From NCBI RefSeq assembly GCF_041729705.1, contig NZ_CP103788.1:372001-436000 (forward strand): DNA of 64,000 nt. The letters run 5' to 3'. Made by a program: the position numbers and the translations under genes. The stretch is from Candidatus Phytoplasma solani. Lineage in GTDB: Bacteria; Bacillota_I; Bacilli_A; Acholeplasmatales; Acholeplasmataceae. The notes under the pieces are model-generated. The model did not search any database. It was not told the DNA's origin and was given only the letters and a program-made list of their open reading frames with translations. Below are positions 40,826 to 51,142 of the stretch, piece after piece (the stretch's first letter is position 1; each line of letters starts with the position of its first letter).

Positions 40826-40854
40826 ATTATACCTTATTTTTTTAATTTTGACAA
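40826..40854 (-). promoter_or_regulatory. Promoter of the c-di-AMP receptor gene
   Basis: Minus strand TTGTCA (40849-40854), 17-bp spacer, TATAAT (40826-40831), ending only 15 bp before the ATG. Confidence 0.75.
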
Positions 40855-40908
40855 AAGAAAAAGAAATCTCCAAAATGTTGACTTTTTATTACTATCGCAA
40901 AATAATTC

Positions 40909-41616
40909 TTAACGTTTATCTAATTTATTAGCTAAAAAGTAAGCAATTAATTGCACTATTTGAGTTAAACAAAACATAAAAAAGATACAAACTATAATTA
41001 ATTCTAAAGGAGTAAAACCGTTTAACAAAGAAGGATCACCTTGATAACCACGAGAAATAGCGATTTCAGCAATTCCTTCATGTCCTGTAATTCCTAAAAC
41101 AGAAGAATAAGCTAAAGATGTTACAAAAAGCAAAGAGGTTTTTAAAACGATATCAGAACGAGCTTCTTTTAATAAAAAATATTTAATAAATTGCCAATCA
41201 TTTGCTCCAAGACTGTAAGATGTAGAATAAATTTCAGGGTTAACAGTAAGAAAAATTTGTTCACAATGACGAGTAAAAAGAGGAGTTAAAATTAAAATTA
41301 AAGAAATTAAACTAACACCGAAACCATAAGAGAATCCAAAAAGAGGAAAGAAAAAGAATTTAATAAATAAAATAATTAATAATAAAAAGGGGGTAGAAAT
41401 TAAAAAATTCAAAACCATATTGCAAATAAAATATATTTTGTGATTTTTTTTTATTTTTAATAAATATAAATATACCCCCAAAAAAAGCCCTAAGAAAAAA
41501 GAAATCAAAGAAGAAAAAAAAGTTATTTTAACGGTTTCTAAAAAAGCATTTAGAAATAAATATTTATCCCATTCTTTATAAGTAATAACATTCCAAAAAG
41601 CATGAAACGAAAACAT
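40909..41616 (-). CDS. metI: ABC transporter permease, methionine-type (MetI)
   Basis: Membrane subunit of a methionine-type importer. 235 residues with about five membrane helices. The cytoplasmic coupling segment SYSLGANDWQFIKYFLLKEARSD (about 134-156) and the ISRGYQG block (about 186-192) are as in MetI proteins. It starts 2 bp after the stop of the binding-protein gene, so the three genes metN-metQ-metI form one operon. Confidence 0.88.
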   Translation of the reverse strand: MFSFHAFWNVITYKEWDKYLFLNAFLETVKITFFSSLISFFLGLFLGVYLYLLKIKKNHKIYFICNMVLNFLISTPFLLLIILFIKFFFFPLFGFSYGFGVSLISLILILTPLFTRHCEQIFLTVNPEIYSTSYSLGANDWQFIKYFLLKEARSDIVLKTSLLFVTSLAYSSVLGITGHEGIAEIAISRGYQGDPSLLNGFTPLELIIVCIFFMFCLTQIVQLIAYFLANKLDKR

Positions 41617-41618
41617 TA

Positions 41619-42647
41619 TTATGTAGAACGACTTTCAGAATGGGTTTTTCCTAAATATTTAACTTTAATTTCTTGACTAAGATTATCGATTTCTTGACTA
41701 GGGATCATATAATAATTGTCTTTAAAAAGTCCTGTTTGAGCTTCTTTAATTATTGTTTCTTGTTTTAAAACTTTTTGTAAAATTTGAATTATTTTCGAAT
41801 TTTCATTATCTTTTCTAGAAACTAAAGAAATAGTATAAGAATAAATAGGATCATCTAAACTTGCTGGTTTTGCAAGCATTCCTACGATACCAAAAGGCAA
41901 ATTACTTATATTGCCCATAAGAGTTGGATATTGAAGACATAAACAAGGTTCTTTTTCGCTTTCAAAACTAGGCTTAATAGAAGCTAAATCAACAACAGTT
42001 TCATATTTAATTTCGGGATAATCTGGAGTGTTTTTGAAAAAATCAGGTTTTAATTCAAAAAATTTTTCAGGTGGTATCGTTATTTCTTCTTTTTGTTTAA
42101 TTATTCCTAATTGTTGTAATAAATATAAAGATAAAGATCTTTGAAAATTATCATCAGACATGAAAATTTTTATTTTTTGGGTGGGTTTATCAATTTTGAA
42201 TTGTTTTAATTTTCCTAAACTTCCCAAATTAGAATCTTGTTTTGCAAAAAGGCCAAATTTGGCTAAATATCCTGCTTGAACAAAAGTAAGTTTATCATTA
42301 AGTCTTTTGTTTGCTATATTGAGATGATGAACGTGAGCATCAAATTTAGCATCTACTTCTTTATTAGCTAACAATTCATCGGTTTTTTCAAATTTTAAAG
42401 GTAAATAGTTTACTTCTAAATCAATATTGTGATATTCTTTTAAATAGTTTTTGACAGAACCTTCTAAAAAACTTTGAACCGTTGGCAAAGCAGTAGCTAT
42501 TTTGATTTTCGAAGGAAAAGAATCGTTATTAACTGGCGTTTGGGTTTTGAATTGATAACAAAAATAAGATAAAATTAAATTGACAAAAATAGATATTATA
42601 AATAAAATAAGCAAAAGATTTTTTTTAGTTTTTGAAAAAATAAGCAT
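41619..42647 (-). CDS. metQ: ABC transporter substrate-binding protein, NlpA/MetQ family
   Basis: Captures the substrate, probably D/L-methionine or a related compound, outside the cell. 342 residues. The N-terminal helix (about 9-30) is an anchor or signal; no clean lipobox is seen although a Cys lies at its end. The NlpA fold begins at KIKIATALPTVQSFLEGSVK, with the YLPLKFEKTDELLANKEVDA and FDAHVHHLNIANKRL segments matching the MetQ type. It is cotranscribed with metI. Confidence 0.85.
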   Translation of the reverse strand: MLIFSKTKKNLLLILFIISIFVNLILSYFCYQFKTQTPVNNDSFPSKIKIATALPTVQSFLEGSVKNYLKEYHNIDLEVNYLPLKFEKTDELLANKEVDAKFDAHVHHLNIANKRLNDKLTFVQAGYLAKFGLFAKQDSNLGSLGKLKQFKIDKPTQKIKIFMSDDNFQRSLSLYLLQQLGIIKQKEEITIPPEKFFELKPDFFKNTPDYPEIKYETVVDLASIKPSFESEKEPCLCLQYPTLMGNISNLPFGIVGMLAKPASLDDPIYSYTISLVSRKDNENSKIIQILQKVLKQETIIKEAQTGLFKDNYYMIPSQEIDNLSQEIKVKYLGKTHSESRST

Positions 42648-42691
42648 TATATAAAAATAAGCTTTCTAAATTAATTTATTCTTTTTTTATC

Positions 42692-42705
42692 AAAAAAAAA
42701 AAAAA
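42692..42705. repeat. A14 tract between metQ and metN
   Basis: Uninterrupted run of 14 A directly beside the metN stop codon. Such runs can vary in length by slippage. Confidence 0.8.
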
Positions 42706-43395
42706 TTAAAAGATGTCGTGATAAGGAATTGCTTTGATTTGACAAGTTGGATTCAAAGCAACAATTTTTTTTAATTGACCTTGCTCCAAAACAGCTACTC
42801 GATGACATAAACTTTTAATAACAAAAACATTATGAGAAACTAAAACGATAGTAGTTTTTAGTAGTTGATTGGTTTTTTTCAATAAGTTTAAAATTTCTTG
42901 ACTTGTCACTTCATCTAAAGCAAAAGTTGGTTCATCGCAAAAAATAATTTTAGGTTTGTAAATTAAGGCTCTTGCAATGGCGACCCGTTGTTTTTGACCT
43001 CCTGATAAAGTTTTAGGATAAGCGTTAGCAAAAGAATTCAAACCAACAAAAGTCAACATTTGATCCACTTCTTTTTGAATTTTTGTTTGACAATATTTTC
43101 TTATTTTTAAAGATAAAGCAATATTTTCAAAAACATTTAAATTGTTTAAAAGATTAAAATTTTGAAAAACCATAGCACTTTCAAAACGATCAAAAGATTT
43201 AGTTATTTGTGGTATATTTGGATCTGATTTCATAAGATCATTCATTATTTTTAATAAAGTAGTTTTGCCAGAACCAGATGGACCAACAAGTCCAAAAATT
43301 TCGCCTTTAGAAACTGTTAAATTAATATTTTGAAGAATTTGATGAGTTTTTTGACGAGTGATAAAAGTTTTGGAAAGATTCTTAATTTTAATCAC
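42706..43395 (-). CDS. metN: ABC transporter ATP-binding protein (MetN-like, no NIL domain)
   Basis: Energises the metI/metQ importer. 229 residues. Walker A is GPSGSGKTTLL (about 38-48), the signature LSGGQKQRVAIARAL (about 129-143) and Walker B IIFCDEPTFALD (about 150-161). The C-terminal NIL domain that senses methionine in typical MetN is absent. The start is a GTG at 43393-43395, eight bases after AAAGG; no ATG fits. It is the first gene of the operon. Confidence 0.9.
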   Translation of the reverse strand: MIKIKNLSKTFITRQKTHQILQNINLTVSKGEIFGLVGPSGSGKTTLLKIMNDLMKSDPNIPQITKSFDRFESAMVFQNFNLLNNLNVFENIALSLKIRKYCQTKIQKEVDQMLTFVGLNSFANAYPKTLSGGQKQRVAIARALIYKPKIIFCDEPTFALDEVTSQEILNLLKKTNQLLKTTIVLVSHNVFVIKSLCHRVAVLEQGQLKKIVALNPTCQIKAIPYHDIF

Positions 43396-43457
43396 AATAA
43401 TTACCTTTATTATATTTTGATTTCATTTTTTATTACTAATTAAAATGAATAAGTTTT

Positions 43458-44366
43458 TTAAGTATTTTTTAATGTTTGTATTAAATTTTTGAAATTTAAA
43501 GGTAAAGGAGCTTGAAGTTGTATTTTTTCTGAAGTGATGGGATGGCACAAAATTAATTCTTTAGCATGCAAAAATTGACCTAAATCAGTATTGTAATGTT
43601 TAGATCCATAAAGTTTATCTCCTAAAATTGGATGTTTTAGGTAAGAAGTATGAACTCTGATTTGGTGCGTCCGTCCGGTTTCTAAAACGAATTCGATCAA
43701 AGAAGTTTCTTGAAAACGTTTTAAAGTTTTAAAATGGGTGATCGATTCTTTGCCTTTGGCTAAAACTGCCATTTTTAAACGTTGATTGGGGTTTCTACCA
43801 ATCGGAAGGTTAATTGTGCCTTCATCTTCTAAAAAACCTTCAATCAAACCCCAATAAAATTTTTTAATAGTTCTTTTTTTGAAAGCTGTTTGTAATTTTT
43901 GACTCACTTCATCGGTTTTAGCAATTAACATTAACCCAGTAGTATTTTTATCTAACCGATGGACAATCCCTGGTCTTAAAGTAACGAGGTGGCTTAAAGG
44001 TTTGATTTGATGAAGTAAGCCATTGACTAAAGTAATACCTTCAAAACTCAAAGAAGGATGAACAACTAAATTAGCGGGCTTGTTGATGACAGCTAAATAG
44101 GGGTCTTCATAAATGATTTCTAAATTAAGATTATAAGGTTTTTGAAGATTAAAAGATGTTTCTAAAATATCATTTTTAATTGTAATTAAATCTTGAGGTT
44201 TAAGAAGGTAGCTTTTTTTGGTTGGCCTATGATTAACTAAAACTTTTTGAGCTAAAATTAATTTTTGACATTTACTTTTATTCCAATTAGTTTGACGAGT
44301 TAAAAAATGATCTAAACGTTGCATTGCATCAGGATTAGAAATAAGCCAAGTTTGGATTTCTTGCAT
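43458..44366 (-). CDS. rluD: 23S rRNA pseudouridine synthase, RluD family
   Basis: Converts uridines in 23S rRNA to pseudouridine. 302 residues: an S4-like RNA-binding domain (about 15-75) and the catalytic domain. The RluA/RluD signature with the catalytic Asp is PGIVHRLDKNTTGLMLIAKT (about 131-150), and the substrate block GRTHQIRVHTSYLKHPILGD is near residue 230. Position-specificity is inferred from the family. Confidence 0.9.
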   Translation of the reverse strand: MQEIQTWLISNPDAMQRLDHFLTRQTNWNKSKCQKLILAQKVLVNHRPTKKSYLLKPQDLITIKNDILETSFNLQKPYNLNLEIIYEDPYLAVINKPANLVVHPSLSFEGITLVNGLLHQIKPLSHLVTLRPGIVHRLDKNTTGLMLIAKTDEVSQKLQTAFKKRTIKKFYWGLIEGFLEDEGTINLPIGRNPNQRLKMAVLAKGKESITHFKTLKRFQETSLIEFVLETGRTHQIRVHTSYLKHPILGDKLYGSKHYNTDLGQFLHAKELILCHPITSEKIQLQAPLPLNFKNLIQTLKNT

Positions 44367-44412
44367 ATTTGAACCTTTTTTCTAGGAATAATAAAGTTGA
44401 ACATAAAAAAGA

Positions 44413-44442
44413 AATAAACTTTAAATTGACTTAAAGTTTATT
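44413..44442. terminator. Terminator between ftsH and rluD
   Basis: Perfect 12-bp inverted repeat AATAAACTTTAA / TTAAAGTTTATT with a 6-base loop and A/T runs on both sides. Confidence 0.75.
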
Positions 44443-44509
44443 TAAAAAAATTTATTATGTTAGAAAAAAACTTATATTGATAAAATATTATTATTTTGAA
44501 CTAATGCAG

Positions 44510-46465
44510 TTAATTTTGAGTTTGATCAGATTGTTCGGTTTTGGTAGGTGGCTTTATAACATCAGCAATATCGAGTTGAGTTTGAACAGTTTTTTCTTCT
44601 TTAGTTGTAAGTTCATCTTTTTGGGCTTGTAAAGCTTGTTTTTCTGCTTCCCACCAAGCGATTTTATTAGTAGATACAATTTCGTCGATATCTTTTTTGT
44701 TAAGGGTTTCAATTTCTAACAAATATGAAGCGATTGTGTCTAATAAAACTTTATTTTCTTGAATAATTTTTTTGGCTTCTTGGTAACAATTAGCAATTAT
44801 TTTTTGAATTTGTTGGTCAATTTCTAACCCTTTGGGGTCAGAAAAATCATTTTGAAAATTATTGCCTGAATATTGCACCGGTCCTAAATCACTCATTCCA
44901 TATTTAGTCACCATTAAACGAGCAATTTGGGTAGCATGTTTAAAATCACTAAAAGCACCGCTTGAAACATCGTCAAACATTAATTCTTCTGCAACTCTTC
45001 CACCTAAAAAAGAAGTAATTTGAGCTAAGAATGTTTTTTTGGAAGAAAAAAAAGTTTCTTCTGGTGGTAACATTAAGTTATAACCACCAGCATCGCCGCG
45101 AGGAATAATGGTGATTTTTTGCACTACTTGGGCAAAAGGGATTTTAATACCGATGACAGCATGACCGGCTTCGTGGTAAGCAACCATGCGTTTTTCTTTC
45201 TCGTTGTATTTACGAGATTTTTTGGCTGGTCCCATTAAAACACGATCTAAGGCTTCGCTGATATCTTTTTTATTAATCATTGAAGCATTTCTTCTGGTAG
45301 CTAATAAAGCAGCTTCATTTAAAGTGCCTTCTAATTGGGCACCACTAAAGCCAGGTGTTTGTTTTGATAATTCTTCTAAATTGATTTCAGGCGAAAGTTT
45401 TTTATTGCTAGCGTGTAATTTTAAAATAGCTTCGCGGTCTTTGACGTTAGGCAAAGAGATGTTAAAATGACGATCAAAACGACCAGGTCTTAAAATAGCT
45501 TGATCGAGGGCTTCTGGTTGATTGGTGGCAGCAATGACGATCACCCCTGATTTTTGGTTAAAACCATCCATTTCAACTAAAAGTTGATTTAAGGTTTGTT
45601 CCGAACCGCCACTTGACATCACCGCTCCTCTTTTTCTGGCAACAGCTTCAATTTCGTCGATAAAAACAATACATGGAGCTGCCAGATGTGCTTCTTTAAA
45701 AAGATCTCTGACACGACTTGCACCAAGTCCTACATAAACTTCGTCAAAATCAGAACCAGCAGCAGCAAAAAAAGGAACGCCAGCTTCACCAGCAACAGCT
45801 TTGGCAAGTAAAGTTTTACCAGTTCCAGGAGGGCCATATAATAAAATCCCTTTCGGAATACGAGCTCCCATGGCAGCATATTTGCGAGGGTTTTTTAAAA
45901 AATCAATAAGCTCACTCATTTCTTCTTTTTCTTCATCAGCTCCGGCAACATCTTTAAAAGTAAATCTTTTGTTGATAACAACATTTTTACGAGATTGACT
46001 GCTTTTTTTGGAAGAAAGTTCTTTACCGACTTGTTCAAGGGTATCGGCAAAGAATAACCAAACACAATATAATAAGATTAATTTAAAACAAAACCAAGCA
46101 GTGTCAATCGCCATTTCGTAACCATAAAAAGGACGCGGATCTTCAGAGGTCATTTCGATATTTTGATATTTTTGTTGGCCAGTTTTTGGGTTAAATATAA
46201 TACCTTTAGGAACAAAATAATGATTACGTGTATTATCATTTTTATCGCTAATAGTTAAATTATAAGTTTCAGTAAACGGAACAGGACGATAAATGATTTT
46301 TTTTACTTCTTCTCTGTCAAGACTTGTTTCTAAATTTGCCAGCCCTTTGGAATCAACTTCTGTTTTAGTAAAATAACACCAACCAAAAGAAATCACAATC
46401 GCACCTAGGGCAGCATATAAAACATAAACATTAAATTTTTTAAAAATTTTATCTAAAAATGTCAT
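44510..46465 (-). CDS. ftsH: ATP-dependent zinc metalloprotease FtsH
   Basis: Membrane protease that degrades membrane and some soluble proteins. 651 residues: two membrane helices (about 14-32 and 120-140), the AAA domain and the M41 protease. Walker A GPPGTGKT is at 211-218, Walker B IVFIDE at 266-271, second-region-of-homology RPGRFDRH near 326-333, and the zinc site HEAGH at 431-435. The C-terminal tail is Lys/Thr/Gln-rich. A promoter with good -35 and extended -10 lies upstream. Confidence 0.97.
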   Translation of the reverse strand: MTFLDKIFKKFNVYVLYAALGAIVISFGWCYFTKTEVDSKGLANLETSLDREEVKKIIYRPVPFTETYNLTISDKNDNTRNHYFVPKGIIFNPKTGQQKYQNIEMTSEDPRPFYGYEMAIDTAWFCFKLILLYCVWLFFADTLEQVGKELSSKKSSQSRKNVVINKRFTFKDVAGADEEKEEMSELIDFLKNPRKYAAMGARIPKGILLYGPPGTGKTLLAKAVAGEAGVPFFAAAGSDFDEVYVGLGASRVRDLFKEAHLAAPCIVFIDEIEAVARKRGAVMSSGGSEQTLNQLLVEMDGFNQKSGVIVIAATNQPEALDQAILRPGRFDRHFNISLPNVKDREAILKLHASNKKLSPEINLEELSKQTPGFSGAQLEGTLNEAALLATRRNASMINKKDISEALDRVLMGPAKKSRKYNEKEKRMVAYHEAGHAVIGIKIPFAQVVQKITIIPRGDAGGYNLMLPPEETFFSSKKTFLAQITSFLGGRVAEELMFDDVSSGAFSDFKHATQIARLMVTKYGMSDLGPVQYSGNNFQNDFSDPKGLEIDQQIQKIIANCYQEAKKIIQENKVLLDTIASYLLEIETLNKKDIDEIVSTNKIAWWEAEKQALQAQKDELTTKEEKTVQTQLDIADVIKPPTKTEQSDQTQN

Positions 46466-46520
46466 AAATTCACCATTCTTTTCTTTTCATAAATGATAAA
46501 AATGTTATCTTAATAACTAA

Positions 46521-46549
46521 ATTATATCAAAAAATAATCAATTTTTCAA
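46521..46549 (-). promoter_or_regulatory. Promoter of ftsH
   Basis: Minus strand TTGAAA (46544-46549), 17-bp spacer ending TGA, TATAAT (46521-46526), so -35 and an extended -10. The -35 overlaps the 3' end of tilS. Confidence 0.75.
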
Positions 46550-47818
46550 ACCTAAAATAAGCAATTGAGATTTTCCTAATGTCTGATTAAGATACAAATT
46601 AGGAATATATAAGATGTTATTACAATTATCAACTATTAACCATAAATGTTTTCTTTGGAGCAAAGAAACTTTACGATTAATCAAAAAGCTTTTTAATTTT
46701 TGCATCCCGAAACTAAAACAAAGTCGATCGCCCGGTAATTTATGACGTATTTTTAACGGAAAGCTCACTTTTTCCAAATCCAAATTTAAAACAACAAGCG
46801 ACTGTAAAAAATATTTTTTTAAACATTCTAAACAAGTTGAGACATAAAGTAAGGGTTTTTTTGGCATTTGTTCTTTTGTTGATAAATTTAAATCAGTCGA
46901 AAGAATACCAAATACATGATAACTTTTAACCAAAACAAATTTTTGACTTAAATTCCAAGTTAAATTAGGTTTGACGGTATTATTTAATCCTTGGATAATA
47001 CTTTCAAGGAGAAAAAAATTTTTATTAAGGTTTTGTTGTTCTAATAAAACTAGAATAACATCTTTTTGAATTATTTTATCAAGGGTTAAAAAAGGACTAA
47101 GTTTAAAATTTTGAACTTTATTATAGTTATTATAACAACTGTTATTTTTAATAAATATGAGGGTTTGTTGTCTGATAAAAGTTTGGGCTTGAATTAACTG
47201 TTGGGAAAAGTTTTTAATATTGCTTAAAAAAGCAGTGTTTTTTTTAAGATAAGGAATAACATGATATCTAATTTGATTTCTTTGATAAATGGTTTGTTGG
47301 TTAGTCGAATCTTCTAAAAAAGGAACTTTTTGATTTTGAGCATAAACTAGAATTTCTGCTTTACTTAAATATAAAAAAGGTTTTAGCAAACAAAATTCTT
47401 GAAAACATAATTCTGGTTGCATCCCGCTATAACCTAACAAAGTGCTACCACGAGCTATTTTTTGTAAAATCGTTTCAGCTAAATCATCTAAATGATGGGC
47501 TGTCATGATATAAGGAGTTTGATAGTGTTTAGCTACTTGTTGGAGTTTTTCTTGCCTTAAAAGACGAGCTTGTGTTTGAAAGTTTTTGGCAAGTACTTGC
47601 AATTCAAAATAATGAAAAGGAATTTTTAATTGTAAACAATAATTTTTAACTAACTCTTTATCTTTGAAAGAATCCAAACGTTTTAAATGATTAAAATGGA
47701 CTACCTTTAAATCTAATTTTTGTGACCATAAAAAATCAAGTAAAACCATTGAATCAACGCCGCCGCTAACAGATATAATATAAGTTAATTTTGGATCCAA
47801 TTTTAAAGATAGTTTCAT
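46538..47818 (-). CDS. tilS: tRNA(Ile)-lysidine synthase
   Basis: Modifies C34 of the CAT-anticodon tRNA-Ile to lysidine so that it reads AUA. 426 residues. The N-terminal PP-loop SGGVDSMVLLDFL (about 18-30) and the tRNA-Ile domains are present, with KLPGDRLCFSF-like KLPGDRL in the C-terminal part. The gene follows aspS by 16 bp. Confidence 0.92.
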   Translation of the reverse strand: MKLSLKLDPKLTYIISVSGGVDSMVLLDFLWSQKLDLKVVHFNHLKRLDSFKDKELVKNYCLQLKIPFHYFELQVLAKNFQTQARLLRQEKLQQVAKHYQTPYIMTAHHLDDLAETILQKIARGSTLLGYSGMQPELCFQEFCLLKPFLYLSKAEILVYAQNQKVPFLEDSTNQQTIYQRNQIRYHVIPYLKKNTAFLSNIKNFSQQLIQAQTFIRQQTLIFIKNNSCYNNYNKVQNFKLSPFLTLDKIIQKDVILVLLEQQNLNKNFFLLESIIQGLNNTVKPNLTWNLSQKFVLVKSYHVFGILSTDLNLSTKEQMPKKPLLYVSTCLECLKKYFLQSLVVLNLDLEKVSFPLKIRHKLPGDRLCFSFGMQKLKSFLINRKVSLLQRKHLWLIVDNCNNILYIPNLYLNQTLGKSQLLILGLKN

Positions 47819-47834
47819 TTAGGTTCCCCTGCGA

Positions 47835-49541
47835 CTAGACTTTGATTTTTAAAGTAGTTAATTGTTCCTTTTCGACTGTTCCGGGGGAATCTAACATTAA
47901 ATCTTTAGCACTTTGAGTTTTAGGAAAAGCAATTACGTCTTTGATATTGTTAGTCTTAGTCAATAACATTACCAAACGGTCAAGTCCTAAAGCTAATCCG
48001 CCGTGAGGAGGAGTACCGTATTTAAGAGCTTCGAGCAAAAAACCAAAACGCTTCTGAGCTTCTTCTTTGGTAAACCCTAAAAGCTTAAAAACTAACTCTT
48101 GTGTTTCGGTATTGTTGATTCTTAAAGAACCTCCACCAACTTCATAACCATTCCAAACTAAATCATACGCTAAAGCTAAAGTTTTTTGAGGTTCTTTGGT
48201 TAAAGAATGAACATCATAAGGAGCAGTAAAAGGGTGATGCAAAGAGTAAAAACGATTACTTTTATCATCAATTTCAAATAAAGGAAAATCAACTATCCAC
48301 AATAAAGCTTCTTTGGTTTGATCAATTAAAGCTAAATCAAGGGCTAACTGGTTTCTAAAAAGTCCTAAAGCTTGATGTACTAATTGGGTTTTGCCTGAAA
48401 CAGCAAAGCAAATTTCTTCATTTTTTAAAAAAGAATCATCTTTAATAAAACGCGATATTCCACCTATAATTCTATCATTTTTTTTATAAAAAGCAAATAA
48501 ATTTATACCAAAATTATTTTTAAAATAAAGTTGATAAGTATCTATTTGATGACGTGATAAGCTAGCTTTTTTATCTACTTTAAAACCTTTAAGATCTCCT
48601 TGAAATAAATTTGATTCCCAAGCGCTTTGTTCAAAATAGCTAGAAAAGTTTGTAATTTGCAAAGGATTTCTTAAATCGGGTTTATCAGTGCCATAAAGTT
48701 CAAAAGAGGTTTGATAAGTCAAAACAGTAAAGGGTTGAAGTAATTTTTGTTGTTTAATATTTTGAAATAAATCAACGATAATTTCTTCAGCTAAAGCCAT
48801 AATTTCACTTTGAGAGCAAAAAGAAGTTTCGATATCGATTTGACTAAATTCTGGTTGACGATCAGCTCTTAAATCCTCATCGCGAAAACAGCGAGCCACT
48901 TGAAAATACCTTTCAAACCCAGCAATCATATATAATTGTTTAAAAAGTTGTGGTGATTGGGGTAAAGCATAAAAATTACCAGGATAAATTCGCGAAGGGA
49001 CTAAATAATCACGCGCTCCTTCGGGAGTTGATTTAGATAAAATCGGCGTTTCTAATTCTAAAAAATCATTTTTTAATAAAGTTTGACGAATACTTTGGGT
49101 AATATGGTGTCTTTGAATTAAAAAATATTTAATGTCTGGGTTGCGTAAATCTAAATAACGATATTTAAGGCGTGTTTCTTCAAGACTATCTTGGCTGCGA
49201 AACACATTTAAGGGCAAAGTTTGGGCTTCATTTAAAACATTAAAATAAGAAACTAAAATTTCAATTTCACCGGTTTTTAATTTGGTATTTTTGTTACTTC
49301 TTTCAACAACTATCCCCTTGATCTCAACTACTGTTTCTAATTTTAAAGCAATGATTTGTTGATATTGGGGGTGTGTTTCTTTGATTAATAGCTGGATTAT
49401 TCCAGAAACATCACGCAAATCTAAAAAAAGGGTTTTGCCTAAGTTTCTCTTGCGGAACAAAAAGCCTTTTAAAAAAACTGCTTCGCCCTTATTTTGAAGA
49501 GTTAATTCGTTGTTGTAATGACTATATTTATTTTGCATCAA
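47835..49541 (-). CDS. aspS: Aspartyl-tRNA synthetase
   Basis: Class IIb synthetase that charges tRNA-Asp. 568 residues: an OB-fold anticodon-binding domain (about 15-110), then class II motifs, motif 2 [25 protein letters not shown] (about 208-232) and motif 3 [13 protein letters not shown] near residue 520. A GAD insertion is present. Its start overlaps the hisS stop by 14 bp, so translation may be coupled. Confidence 0.96.
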   Translation of the reverse strand: MMQNKYSHYNNELTLQNKGEAVFLKGFLFRKRNLGKTLFLDLRDVSGIIQLLIKETHPQYQQIIALKLETVVEIKGIVVERSNKNTKLKTGEIEILVSYFNVLNEAQTLPLNVFRSQDSLEETRLKYRYLDLRNPDIKYFLIQRHHITQSIRQTLLKNDFLELETPILSKSTPEGARDYLVPSRIYPGNFYALPQSPQLFKQLYMIAGFERYFQVARCFRDEDLRADRQPEFSQIDIETSFCSQSEIMALAEEIIVDLFQNIKQQKLLQPFTVLTYQTSFELYGTDKPDLRNPLQITNFSSYFEQSAWESNLFQGDLKGFKVDKKASLSRHQIDTYQLYFKNNFGINLFAFYKKNDRIIGGISRFIKDDSFLKNEEICFAVSGKTQLVHQALGLFRNQLALDLALIDQTKEALLWIVDFPLFEIDDKSNRFYSLHHPFTAPYDVHSLTKEPQKTLALAYDLVWNGYEVGGGSLRINNTETQELVFKLLGFTKEEAQKRFGFLLEALKYGTPPHGGLALGLDRLVMLLTKTNNIKDVIAFPKTQSAKDLMLDSPGTVEKEQLTTLKIKV

Positions 49542-50811
49542 AATTTATGTTGACTCCTTGATTTTGCAAATAAAAAAGAATATCTTTTTGGGCGATTGTT
49601 GTTTGTTTTTTGGTTTGAGTGTTTTTGATTGTAATTTGTTCTTTGGCAAATTCTTGATCGCCTAAAATCAAAAGATAGTTTGGTTGCGTTTTTAAAGCCT
49701 GTTTCAAAGCTTTGGTAAAAGGTAAAAAGTCATAATTAAGGTCTACAGTTATGCCTTGTTGGCGTAAATGGTGTACTACAGCAAGACTGTGATAAAAAAA
49801 AGAAGGTTGTGTGGATAACAAAAAAAGATCTAAAAGAGGCGTTTTAGGAATAAGTGGTTTTTGCCGTTCTTCTAAAGTTAACATCAAGCGTTCCATGCCG
49901 AAAGCAAAACCAATGCCAGAGGTGTTTGTGCCATCAAAAGTTGCAACTAAGTGGTCATAACAGCCACCCCCACCTAACACACCTCTATGATTAAAAGCGT
50001 TTTGAGTTGTAATTTCAAAAACTGTATGGGTGTAATAATCAAGCCCACGAACTAAATCATGATTTATGACAAAGTTGACGTTCATCGCTTGCAGACCATC
50101 TAAAACTTGTTGAAATCGTTTTTGTGATTCCAAAGAAAGAGAATCAAAAATTTTAGGAGCTTGTTGCAAAAAGGCTTTTTGGGAACAAATTTTACAATCC
50201 CAAATGCGTAAAATATTATTTTGAAACCTTTCTTGACACAAAGGGCATAATTGGTCAAAATAAGGTTGTAAATAAATTTTAAAAACTTGTAAATAAGTCT
50301 GATAGTCGGTATTATTGCCTAAAGAATTAATTTTAACAACTGCATCATCAATTCCTATCGTTTCTAAAAAGCGATAAGCTAGGGTAATGACTTCGACATC
50401 CAAAAAGGGGCTTGATTTGCCTAAGATTTCGACCCCTAATTGATGAAATTGACGATATCGTCCTGATTGAGGTCTTTCATAACGAAAATAAGGTCCATAA
50501 TAATAAAATTTATGCATTTTCGGGCTTTGATCTAATTTATTTTCAACATAACTACGAATAATTCCTGCAGTACCTTCTGGCCTTAAAGTGAGGGAACGCT
50601 TTTTTTTATCTAGAAAAGTATAAGTTTCTTTGGAAACCATTTCAGAATGTTGGGCAGCACGATGAAAAACTTCAGTATATTCCATAATGGGAGTTCTGAT
50701 TTCACCAAAATTATGACGCTTGAAAAAAGCATGCAAAACAGTTTCGACTTGATGCCAAAGCAAAGTTTGTTCTGGTAATAAATCACAAGTCCCTTTGATT
50801 TTATAAAACAT
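49528..50811 (-). CDS. hisS: Histidyl-tRNA synthetase
   Basis: Class II synthetase that charges tRNA-His. 427 residues. Motif 2 is [21 protein letters not shown] (about 103-123), the His-specific [15 protein letters not shown] (about 255-269) is present, and the C-terminal anticodon-binding domain spans about 330-420. A TGATATAAT extended -10 (50889-50897) lies about 80 bp upstream and probably drives hisS-aspS-tilS. Confidence 0.96.
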   Translation of the reverse strand: MFYKIKGTCDLLPEQTLLWHQVETVLHAFFKRHNFGEIRTPIMEYTEVFHRAAQHSEMVSKETYTFLDKKKRSLTLRPEGTAGIIRSYVENKLDQSPKMHKFYYYGPYFRYERPQSGRYRQFHQLGVEILGKSSPFLDVEVITLAYRFLETIGIDDAVVKINSLGNNTDYQTYLQVFKIYLQPYFDQLCPLCQERFQNNILRIWDCKICSQKAFLQQAPKIFDSLSLESQKRFQQVLDGLQAMNVNFVINHDLVRGLDYYTHTVFEITTQNAFNHRGVLGGGGCYDHLVATFDGTNTSGIGFAFGMERLMLTLEERQKPLIPKTPLLDLFLLSTQPSFFYHSLAVVHHLRQQGITVDLNYDFLPFTKALKQALKTQPNYLLILGDQEFAKEQITIKNTQTKKQTTIAQKDILFYLQNQGVNINFDAK

Positions 50812-50888
50812 ATTTTTCCCTTTTTTAATCTTTGAATTTGACTTTTTTAATATTTAATAACTCGTTACTAAATAATCTTACTCATTAT

Positions 50889-50897
50889 ATTATATCA
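50889..50897 (-). promoter_or_regulatory. Extended -10 promoter of hisS-aspS-tilS
   Basis: Minus strand TGATATAAT, 78 bp ahead of the hisS ATG. No good -35 is seen. Confidence 0.5.
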
Positions 50898-50956
50898 AAA
50901 GAGGCAACATAAAAAATAGAAATTAGCAAAAGGAATAATAATTTTAATTATAATTG

Positions 50957-50978
50957 CACTGTTATAAAAAAGTGTAAA
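50957..50978 (+). repeat. Left inverted-repeat end of the IS
   Basis: 22 bp matching the complement of 53379-53400 at 20 positions; it opens CACTGTTAT. A weaker relative lies near 29676-29702. Confidence 0.6.
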
Positions 50979-51070
50979 GGTACCGGTACGTCAAAACACT
51001 ACCACTTGGAAACAAATTTATGAGCCAAATATGTGTTTATTAAACTACCTATATTTTAACATAAAAAAAA

Positions 51071-51110
51071 TACAAAACAACAAAAAAAACAACAAAAAAA
51101 ACAACAAAAA
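51071..51110. repeat. ACAACAAAAAA-type tandem repeat
   Basis: Three to four units of an A-rich 12-bp motif containing ACAAC in series inside the non-coding end of the IS. Confidence 0.65.
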
Positions 51111-51142
51111 ATGATTTTTTTTAAAAAAAGAAAAAAACAATA

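Noticed and set aside
49810-49818. Perfect DnaA-box nonamer inside hisS
   Set aside because: Single site within coding sequence; expected by chance in a window this size.
50985-50994. Palindrome GTACCGGTAC near the IS end
   Set aside because: A short perfect palindrome without a second copy or other support; no function can be assigned.
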